Made by a program: the position numbers and the translations under genes. A DNA stretch of 13,297 bases, from the NCBI GenBank assembly GCA_028289305.1, contig JANQQO010000227.1:1-13297 (forward strand), in the 5' to 3' direction. Numbering within the stretch: position 1 is the first letter of the stretch; the number at the start of each line of letters is the position of its first letter. Under the pieces are notes generated by a model that worked only from the letters and a program-made list of their open reading frames with translations, made no database searches and had not been told where the DNA came from. This stretch comes from Rickettsiales bacterium (GTDB lineage: Bacteria > Pseudomonadota > Alphaproteobacteria > Rickettsiales > JANQQO01). Shown here piece by piece: positions 1-6,038 of this stretch.

Positions 1-61
1 ATCAGCTCGCTTGTATCATCCAATGCTTGCTGAAGAGCTCCCACAACGCTACGCCCTGTTC

Positions 62-490
62 TTACGCGCGTACAACGAGTACGGAGCACTCGGAGTGACG
101 CACCACGCGGGCCGCGTTAGGGCCGAGGAGATAGTCTTTTAGCTCTGGACGGTGGGCCGACATAACGATCAAATCCGCACCAATTTGCTTGGCAGCGCTG
201 ATAATGGAGTTATAGACGATACCTTGGGTAACGATGTGCTTCACCTCTATATCTTTACTAAACTCTTTTTCAGAAAATGCATGCAGCGCTTTGTTGGTTT
301 CCTGCACGATTTTTTCTACTGCATCGCCGCTGAAATATTGGCTGACCATGCTCATCCCAGAATCGGGGATAACCGTCATCAGGTGAATGCGGGATCCAAA
401 TGCTTTGGCGTATTCTTTGACCACAGGCAGCGTGGTTTGCCACGAGCTTTCTTCTGTTAGATCAATGGGAAATATGATGTTTTTATACAC
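62..490 (-). CDS. Universal stress protein (UspA family), TRAP-operon associated
   Basis: A 142-residue single-domain Usp protein, the usual family length. Usp proteins are cytoplasmic, Rossmann-like and often bind ATP. The N-terminal strand (NIIFPIDLTEESS) and the C-terminal HRPELKDYLLGPNAARVVRH ... CSVLVVR segment are characteristic. The last part of the nucleotide motif is G-P-N rather than the common G-S/T, so ATP binding is uncertain. The start is GTG at 488-490, preceded by AAGGAG seven bases upstream; the permease stop lies only 14 bases away, beside that ribosome site, so the two genes are probably translationally coupled. By analogy with TeaD of Halomonas elongata, a Usp that modulates the TeaABC ectoine TRAP transporter, it may tune the transporter encoded just upstream. 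The family call is firm; the regulatory role is inferred. Confidence 0.93.
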   Translation of the reverse strand: MYKNIIFPIDLTEESSWQTTLPVVKEYAKAFGSRIHLMTVIPDSGMSMVSQYFSGDAVEKIVQETNKALHAFSEKEFSKDIEVKHIVTQGIVYNSIISAAKQIGADLIVMSAHRPELKDYLLGPNAARVVRHSECSVLVVRA

Positions 491-504
491 GTAAATTCTC
501 CTTC

Positions 505-3138
505 TTACTGTACCCGTTCGAGACCTCCAAGCCCTTCGAGTGCCCGTGCTCTTTTTCTGCGGATGGATTGCGATCCTACCACAATTAGGAACAAAACAAT
601 AGCCGGTATATACATAATTCTTGGGTTAGGCTGCTCTTGGGGCGTGGCGAACATAGTAATTTCATGATCAAAGTCAATGCCTGCTTTTTCTGCAGGGCTA
701 TTGAAGACAACATCCTCAACATAAAAGCGGCGTTTTTCTTCACGTAATAATATGCCGAAATCGCTAAATTTCTCTTCCATCGTTGCGCCAGCAGCGAGTG
801 GGACAAAGGCTTGGAAGTCATCTAGCTCACCATAGCGGTCTTCCCCACGGGTCTTTATTTTTACCAACGTGCCTTCTGGCAGAGATTCTACAAGAGAACG
901 CAGCTCGGGCACTTCTTCTTGATGGTATTTGGGTATGGCTATGTCGATCCACATTTTCGGCACGAAAAGCGTGAGGGCCACCATGAGCAATAGCACCGTT
1001 TCGATAATTTTGTTGCGGGTGAGGAAATAGCCCTGAGCCGCAGCGGAGAACAGCAGAATGGCGATCGTGGCCTTAACGAAGACAAAGAGGCCGTGCCAGA
1101 TGCTTTCTACACCAATCATGATGAGCTCGGTGTTAAAGATGAAGAAGAATGGCAGGATAGCCGTGCGGATACTGTAGGCGAAGGCTTGCAAGCCGGTGCG
1201 GATGGGGTCGGAGCCAGAAATAGCGGCCGCAGCAAAGGAGGCAAGGCCGACTGGTGGTGTGACATCCGCCATGATGCCGAAATAAAAGACGAAGAGGTGA
1301 ACGGCAATAAGCGGAACGACAAGGCCGTTCTGCGCACCAAGCTGGACCACTACATTGGCCATGAGGCTGGCGACGACGATATAGTTTGCGGTAGTGGGAA
1401 GGCCCATGCCGAGTATCAGGCAGATGACCGCGGTGAGCATGAGGATGAGGATGACCGAATCGCCGGCGATGAGCTCGACCACCTCGGTGAGCACCTGGCC
1501 GACACCGGTGAGCGAAACGGTACCAACGATGATACCCGCTGCCGCAGTGGCAACACCAATACCGATCATATTACGGGCACCGGCAACAAGGCCATCGAGC
1601 AGGTCAAAAATACCATGTTTAAAGGCGCGGGAGAACTCGCCTTGCTTGCGGAAGAAGGCCTTTAATACACGCTGCGTGGAAAGGATGAAAATCATGAGCA
1701 CGGTGGCCCAGAACGCCGAAAGACCGGGAGAGAAACGCTCCACCATCAAGCACCAAACCAAGACAACGATGGGGAGGAGGTAGTGTAAGCCTGTTTTGAC
1801 GGTAGGGCCAGTTTCTGGCAGTTTCACCGCCTTTGAATTGGGATCATCTGGCTCAAGATCAGGGTGTTTGCTGGCAAACCAGATGAGCGTGATATAGGCC
1901 GCAAAAACCGCGAGTGCGATCACATAGGAGCCCGAATCACCAAAGACATCCTTGATCCAGGCAATAGAAACATAGGCAATGCCAGAAAGAAGGATGATAC
2001 TGGTGGCGACGATGCCAAAGGATATCAGTGTTTGGAAACCAGTGCGCTTTACAGGTTTGGGAAGCGCTTCCATATTTGCTTTTACCGCCTCAAGGTGGAC
2101 GATATAAAGCAGCGCGATATAAGAGATGAGCGCGGGCAAGAAGGCGTGTTTTATCACCTCAATATACGGGATGCCGACATATTCCACCATGAGGAAGGCA
2201 GCAGCACCCATAACAGGCGGCATGATCTGGCCGTTCACGGAGGAGGATACTTCTACTGCCCCAGCTTTTTCACCAGAGAATCCAACGCGCCGCATCAGCG
2301 GAATGGTAAACGTGCCGGTAGTGACGGTGTTTGCGATAGACGAACCGGAGATAAGACCGGTCATCCCAGAAGAAAGTACCGCCGCTTTGGCAGGTCCGCC
2401 GCGCAGATGGCCAAGGAGTGAGAAAGCTACTTTGATGAAGTAGTTGCCTGCACCTGCCTTATCGAGCAAGGCGCCAAATAGCACGAAGAGGAAGACAAAA
2501 CTGGTGGAAACGCCGAGCGCTATACCAAACACGCCCTCCGTAGTGAGCCACATATGGCTGGCGACTTTGGAGAAAGACTGACCCTTATGGCGTAACACCT
2601 CGGGGATAAACTCCGCCGAGCCAAAGAAGGTGTATATCAGGAAAATAGAGGCAATGATAAGAAGCGGTGGGCCTAGGGCGCGGCGTGTAGCCTCCAGCAG
2701 GAGCAACATGCCGATCGCCGCCGTAGCAATATCCATCTGTGTGGGTAAGCCAGAGCGCGTGGCGAGCTCATCATAAAAGAGATAGAGATACGACGAGGTG
2801 AAGGCGCCAACGAGGGCCGCCAGCCAATCTAGCTTTGGGATATATTCGCGCGGCGAGCGGCTGAGAGCTGGATAGGCCAGGAATGAAAGGAAAACCGCAA
2901 AACCTAGATGAATCGCACGGGTTTGCGTATCGTTCAGCACAAATATACCGAGCGAAAACTGCAAAGGAGAGGCAATCCATAGCTGGAACAGCGACCAGAG
3001 GAGCGCTGCGAATAGAAGTACGCCTGCCTCAAATTTTGAAGTGGGCTTACGCGCACCGGTATCGCTCTCGATAACCAGATCTTCTAGATCGGATTGCGAG
3101 AGTTTTTTAGGCTTTGGCTTTGCTTGCTTCTTTGTCAT
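505..3138 (-). CDS. TRAP transporter fused permease (DctQ/DctM fused, TAXI type) with C-terminal DUF3394-like module
   Basis: An 877-residue inner-membrane permease in which small and large TRAP subunits are fused, as usual for transporters using TAXI binding proteins. A charged cytoplasmic N-terminus (1-35) precedes many hydrophobic helices. TRAP permease signatures are visible: GHLRGGPAKAAV near 243, SGMTGLISGSSIANT near 257, NGQIMPPVMGAAAF near 302, GMGLPTTANY near 577 and ADVTPPVGLASF near 624. After the transport core, helices near 711-727 and 842-857 flank a soluble segment (729-841), which I assign to the DUF3394 extension known in this family. Inside it, the stretch around 810-826 (VVFNSPAEKAGIDFDHE) reads like a PDZ domain. 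Transport is expected to be ion-coupled secondary uptake; the substrate is unknown. ATG at 3138 has GAGGA five bases upstream. The gene sits between its binding protein and the usp gene. Confidence 0.95.
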   Translation of the reverse strand: MTKKQAKPKPKKLSQSDLEDLVIESDTGARKPTSKFEAGVLLFAALLWSLFQLWIASPLQFSLGIFVLNDTQTRAIHLGFAVFLSFLAYPALSRSPREYIPKLDWLAALVGAFTSSYLYLFYDELATRSGLPTQMDIATAAIGMLLLLEATRRALGPPLLIIASIFLIYTFFGSAEFIPEVLRHKGQSFSKVASHMWLTTEGVFGIALGVSTSFVFLFVLFGALLDKAGAGNYFIKVAFSLLGHLRGGPAKAAVLSSGMTGLISGSSIANTVTTGTFTIPLMRRVGFSGEKAGAVEVSSSVNGQIMPPVMGAAAFLMVEYVGIPYIEVIKHAFLPALISYIALLYIVHLEAVKANMEALPKPVKRTGFQTLISFGIVATSIILLSGIAYVSIAWIKDVFGDSGSYVIALAVFAAYITLIWFASKHPDLEPDDPNSKAVKLPETGPTVKTGLHYLLPIVVLVWCLMVERFSPGLSAFWATVLMIFILSTQRVLKAFFRKQGEFSRAFKHGIFDLLDGLVAGARNMIGIGVATAAAGIIVGTVSLTGVGQVLTEVVELIAGDSVILILMLTAVICLILGMGLPTTANYIVVASLMANVVVQLGAQNGLVVPLIAVHLFVFYFGIMADVTPPVGLASFAAAAISGSDPIRTGLQAFAYSIRTAILPFFFIFNTELIMIGVESIWHGLFVFVKATIAILLFSAAAQGYFLTRNKIIETVLLLMVALTLFVPKMWIDIAIPKYHQEEVPELRSLVESLPEGTLVKIKTRGEDRYGELDDFQAFVPLAAGATMEEKFSDFGILLREEKRRFYVEDVVFNSPAEKAGIDFDHEITMFATPQEQPNPRIMYIPAIVLFLIVVGSQSIRRKRARALEGLGGLERVQ

Positions 3139-3143
3139 TTACG

Positions 3144-3203
3144 TCCTCGTATACGGCAAGAGTAGCTTCCTCGTATGTGGGGTTGCGTTAACAGCTTGCG
3201 TTA
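3144..3203. repeat. Two short direct-repeat pairs between binding-protein and permease genes
   Basis: In the 78-base gap, TCCTCGTAT occurs at 3144-3152 and again at 3168-3176, and TTGCGTTA occurs at 3183-3190 and 3196-3203. Read on the minus strand, the first TCCTCGTAT copy supplies the GAGGA ribosome-binding site of the permease; the second is an identical Shine-Dalgarno-like copy 24 bases upstream with no start codon nearby. The cause may be a local duplication or chance. No hairpin terminator is visible here, which is consistent with co-transcription. Confidence 0.5.
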
Positions 3204-3216
3204 CGGGAACGTATGA

Positions 3217-4212
3217 TTAGAGAAGGCCCGCTTCTTTGAAATAGCGCTCTGCACCGGGATGAAGCGGCGCAGAATTACCTTCTTGCACCAGTTTTTTCGG
3301 CTCAAGCGTGGAAAACACAGGGTGTAGCGTTTTGAAATTATCAAAATTATCAAACACCGCTTTCACCACTTGGTAGACGATATCTTCATCTACATCCGTA
3401 GAGCTGACGAAGGTTGCTTTCACACCAAAGGTCTTCACATCATCCTTGGTGCCCAAATACATGCCGCCTGGAATGTTCGCATAGGCATAGAATGGGAAAG
3501 CATTTACCAGCTCATCAATTTTTGGACCAGTTACAGGGATGATTTTGGTAGCACAAGAGGTGGTTGCTTCTTGTACCGCTCCATTTGGATGGCCTGCTGA
3601 ATAAATCATCACATCGATTTTATTATCGCACAGCGCTTGAGCTTGCTCAGAGGCTTTCAGCTCAGAAGCCAGCTTGAAACTGTCTTTCGTCCAGCCTTTT
3701 TGCTGCATGATCACTTCCATAGTAGCGCGCATACCCGAACCTGGGTTACCGATATTCACGCGCTTATCCACGAGATCATTAAAGGTGTTTACGCCTGCAT
3801 CAGCCCGTGCCACCACGGTGAATGGCTCGCTATGCAGTGAGAAGAGGGCACGCAGTTTTTCAAATTTACCGAGTTCTTTGAATGCTGGGCTAGAACCTTT
3901 AAGGGCGTGGTATTGCCAGTCTGACTGGGCCACAGCAATATCCAGCTCGGCGCCGCGCAGCGCATTTAGGTTGTACACCGAACCGCCAGTGGATTCTACG
4001 GAGCAACGAATACCATGCTCACGACGGCTGCGGTTTACCAGGCGGCAAATAGCGCCACCTGCAGGATAATACACACCGGTGACACCACCGGTACCGATTG
4101 TAATGAATTTATTGCCTGCGGCACTGTGTGATGACGACAGTGGGACAAGAGAGAAAACTGCTGTTAGGAATGCTGCAACAATCGAAATCTTCAACATTTT
4201 TTTATTTATCAT
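3217..4212 (-). CDS. TAXI-family TRAP transporter solute-binding protein
   Basis: A periplasmic binding protein of 331 residues that delivers substrate to the fused permease downstream. The start chosen is ATG at 4210-4212 (MINKKMLK), because AAAAAAGGAG lies eight bases before it; the reading frame stays open for 20 more codons upstream, but that would put extra residues before an otherwise clean signal peptide. Residues 1-31 form the signal (KK, hydrophobic core, cleavage near SHSA|AG). TAXI hallmarks are GTGGVTGVYYPAGG at 40-53 and NIGNPGSGMRATME at 153-166. The mature protein has four cysteines, so disulphides are possible. TAXI proteins have been linked to uptake of glutamate or other carboxylates, but the ligand cannot be read from sequence here. 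Gene order binding protein, permease, usp is typical of TRAP operons. Confidence 0.94.
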   Translation of the reverse strand: MINKKMLKISIVAAFLTAVFSLVPLSSSHSAAGNKFITIGTGGVTGVYYPAGGAICRLVNRSRREHGIRCSVESTGGSVYNLNALRGAELDIAVAQSDWQYHALKGSSPAFKELGKFEKLRALFSLHSEPFTVVARADAGVNTFNDLVDKRVNIGNPGSGMRATMEVIMQQKGWTKDSFKLASELKASEQAQALCDNKIDVMIYSAGHPNGAVQEATTSCATKIIPVTGPKIDELVNAFPFYAYANIPGGMYLGTKDDVKTFGVKATFVSSTDVDEDIVYQVVKAVFDNFDNFKTLHPVFSTLEPKKLVQEGNSAPLHPGAERYFKEAGLL

Positions 4213-4320
4213 ACCATTCACTCCTTTTTTATTTTCATTCCTTAATGGCTTATAACGTCTTAATTTCCACACCGGTCACCGTTGTTATAGATTGACCTTC
4301 ACTTATGTATAATGGTGAGA

Positions 4321-4361
4321 GTGTGTATTCCCTACACAGCCATGCTGTGACTGTGTGTATT
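4321..4361. promoter_or_regulatory. Repeat-rich control region between the MarR gene and the TAXI binding-protein gene
   Basis: The 147-base gap upstream of the binding-protein gene carries clustered symmetry. GTGTGTATT occurs at 4321-4329 and 4353-4361, 32 bases apart (about three helical turns), with the second copy touching the marR stop codon. Between them lies CACAGC-CAT-GCTGTG (4335-4349), a perfect 6-base inverted repeat; an alternative pairing is ACACAG (4334-4339) with CTGTGT (4351-4356). A further small inverted repeat, CGGTCACCG, is at 4273-4281. Such symmetry suits a dimeric winged-helix regulator, and the upstream gene encodes one. A stem-loop in read-through RNA is the alternative. 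I see no convincing -35/-10 pair for the binding-protein gene; ATTATACAT-like sequence near 4303-4313 (minus) is a weak -10. Confidence 0.45.
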
Positions 4362-4821
4362 ACAGTATATTATTTGCGGACACAAAATTCGACCAAAAAT
4401 TCTCTAATTTCCGCAATTTTTTATTCACTTCTTCGATTTCCACCTCGCTTAAGCCCAAACTTTCGCCCAGCTCTTGTACATTACGCTGATACATTGCGTC
4501 GATTTGGCTGATAAGCGTGAGGCCTTTTTCAGACAGGCGGACCTTGACCGAGCGCTTATCGTGTGGAGAGCGCTCTTGCACTAGGTATTCGCTTTCGACC
4601 AATTTTTTGATGTTATAGGAGACGTTTGAGCCAAGATAATACCCGCGGTTGGTAAGCTCACCAATGGTGAGGTTTTCTCCGCCAATGTTATAGAGGATAA
4701 GGGTTTGGATGTTGTTGATGTCCTCAACACCTAGGCGATCTAGCTCTGCCTTGATGACATCCAAGAACCGGCGGTGCAACCGCTCAATAAGCAGAATGAG
4801 TCCGAGATATGCTTGTTTCAT
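4360..4821 (-). CDS. MarR-type winged-helix transcriptional regulator (LdtR-like)
   Basis: A 153-residue DNA-binding regulator, expected to be a dimer. Residues about 8-35 and 105-150 are long helices suited to dimerisation. Residues about 45-100 form the winged helix-turn-helix: LTIGELTNRGYYLGSNVSYN as HTH and recognition helix, then the wing with the conserved DKRS at 88-91. The RGYYLGSNVSYN stretch resembles LdtR of Liberibacter and rhizobia, a MarR-family activator of an L,D-transpeptidase gene and of osmotic-stress tolerance; this is from memory, not a search. No transpeptidase gene is in the window; instead the regulator is first in line before a TRAP operon. ATG at 4819-4821 has GGAG six bases upstream. 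Control of itself and of the TRAP operon is likely but inferred from position. Confidence 0.85.
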   Translation of the reverse strand: MKQAYLGLILLIERLHRRFLDVIKAELDRLGVEDINNIQTLILYNIGGENLTIGELTNRGYYLGSNVSYNIKKLVESEYLVQERSPHDKRSVKVRLSEKGLTLISQIDAMYQRNVQELGESLGLSEVEIEEVNKKLRKLENFWSNFVSANNIL

Positions 4822-4854
4822 TCGCTACTCCAATAATAAGTCTAAGCGTGGCGT

Positions 4855-4884
4855 ATTATATAAACAATTAATAAAGCAACACAA
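4855..4884 (-). promoter_or_regulatory. Predicted sigma-70-like promoter of the MarR-type regulator gene
   Basis: On the minus strand TTGTGT (4884-4879) is followed after 18 bases by a perfect TATAAT (4860-4855), about 34 bases before the regulator's start codon. The region is strongly AT-rich. This probably separates the regulator/TRAP unit from the binding-protein gene upstream. Judged by eye only. Confidence 0.6.
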
Positions 4885-4906
4885 CCGAAAAAAAACGTTG
4901 TTTATA

Positions 4907-4924
4907 CACAAAAATATTTATGTG
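4907..4924. promoter_or_regulatory. 18-base near-perfect palindrome upstream of the MarR promoter
   Basis: CACAAAAATATTTATGTG reads as two 9-base half-sites with one mismatched pair. It lies just upstream of the -35 box of the regulator promoter and immediately after the stop of the DctP-like gene (4926). Size and symmetry fit a MarR-family operator. A second imperfect pair, ACAAC (4881-4885) and GTTGT (4897-4901), flanks a run of eight As and overlaps the -35 region. Without a U-run after a GC-rich stem it does not look like an intrinsic terminator. Confidence 0.4.
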
Positions 4925-4925
4925 G

Positions 4926-6038
4926 CTACAATGCCCGGGCATTCATGAACCCACGCTCGGAAAAAGGACTCATCTCAATCGCCTGTTTTCGGTACTGGGC
5001 ATAGCTTTCGTAGATGCGCTTATTGATATCACCATCCTGTGCTACATCTGCAACAATTTGCTCTGAAAGGGAGAAGAATTGTTTGAGCAGGTCTTTTGGG
5101 TAAAGGCGGATATCAACATTATGCTCATGTTTCAGCGCCTGGAAGGCACGGATGTTATTGGCGCAGTATTCAGCGGTCATCAGATCGTTTTCCGTAGCGC
5201 AGGCGGCTTTGACAATAAGCTGTAGGTCTTTTGGCAGGGATTCATAGGCTTTGCGGTTGACCATGAGTTCGAGCATGGGCCCACCTTCATGGAAAGCGGG
5301 GCCGTAATAGTATTTGGATACACGGTGGAAGCCGAGGGAGATGTCGTTCCACGGGCCTACCCATTCTAGCGCATCGATCACACCGGATTGCATGGCAGTG
5401 AAGAGTTCTTGCGGCGGAATAGTCTGGCTGCTAGCGCCCAGCTTGGCAACCACTTCGCCAGCCAGGCCGGGCATGCGTATTTTAACGCCTTTTAAATCGC
5501 TAGCGGTGTGGAGCTCTTTATTGAACCAGCCGCCCATCTGCGTGCCAGTATTCCCCGCGGGGAAAGCCTTAAGGCCGAAAGGTGCATAAAGCTCATCCCA
5601 TAATTGTTGACCACCACCGAAATAGACCCAGCCATTAAGCTCTTGAGCGGTAAGCCCACCTGGCACGGCACAGAAAAAGGCGGAAGCACGATTTTTGCTG
5701 AGCCAGTAATATGGCGCGCTATGGCCCATTTCGGCTGTACCCTGCGCCACGGCATCAAACACACCGAGGGCAGGCACTAATTCGCCGCCGCCATAGGGTT
5801 TTACTTCTAGGCGGCCATCGGACAGCTTGGTGATACGCTTAGCAAGGCGTACCGCACCGGTGCCGAGGCCGGGGAGTACCTTTTGCCAGGTCATCACCAT
5901 TTTCCATTGGCGGATATCCTTCGCGATGGCCGGAGCAGGAAAGCTGGAGGCTACGCTAGCACCCATAACGCCGGCAAGGAAGCTTCTGCGCTTGAGGGTG
6001 TTGTGTGAAGCGCGTTTTTTAGTGGATGTGTCTGTCAT
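4926..6038 (-). CDS. DctP/TakP-like TRAP solute-binding protein with Tat signal
   Basis: A 370-residue periplasmic binding protein. Residues 16-23 (KRRSFLAG) form a twin-arginine motif followed by a hydrophobic core and a cleavage site near AIA|K (39-40), so it is probably exported folded. The mature part matches DctP proteins of the 2-oxoacid (TakP) type: GELVPALGVFDAV, Q167 in NTGTQMGGW, R188 in KIRMPG and E225-W226 in ALEWVGPW. In TakP, equivalent Gln, Arg, Glu and Trp positions bind the carboxylate and a cation (from memory), so a carboxylic-acid ligand is likely. Its ATG overlaps the stop of the SLC13 permease (ATGA at 6035-6038), which implies translational coupling. No DctQ or DctM gene is adjacent. 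It may serve a distant TRAP permease, the fused permease downstream, or the SLC13 protein. Confidence 0.93.
   Translation of the reverse strand: MTDTSTKKRASHNTLKRRSFLAGVMGASVASSFPAPAIAKDIRQWKMVMTWQKVLPGLGTGAVRLAKRITKLSDGRLEVKPYGGGELVPALGVFDAVAQGTAEMGHSAPYYWLSKNRASAFFCAVPGGLTAQELNGWVYFGGGQQLWDELYAPFGLKAFPAGNTGTQMGGWFNKELHTASDLKGVKIRMPGLAGEVVAKLGASSQTIPPQELFTAMQSGVIDALEWVGPWNDISLGFHRVSKYYYGPAFHEGGPMLELMVNRKAYESLPKDLQLIVKAACATENDLMTAEYCANNIRAFQALKHEHNVDIRLYPKDLLKQFFSLSEQIVADVAQDGDINKRIYESYAQYRKQAIEMSPFSERGFMNARAL

Noticed and set aside
1..61. Possible beginning of a further minus-strand gene beyond the usp stop (reads VVGALQQALDDTSEL with GTG starts)
   Set aside because: About 20 codons only; start and product cannot be decided from so short a piece.
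1093..1665. Plus-strand 190-codon frame rich in Asp, Glu and Gly
   Set aside because: It lies wholly opposite the TRAP permease, which has clear family motifs; composition is that of the complement of membrane-helix codons.
4213..4272. 20-codon N-terminal extension of the TAXI binding protein (MWKLRRYKPLRN...)
   Set aside because: The strong AGGAG eight bases before ATG 4212 and a clean signal peptide from MINKK favour the shorter form.
4291..4311. Plus-strand TTGACC followed by TATAAT
   Set aside because: Spacing is only about 10 bases, too short for a sigma-70 promoter, and no plus-strand gene follows.
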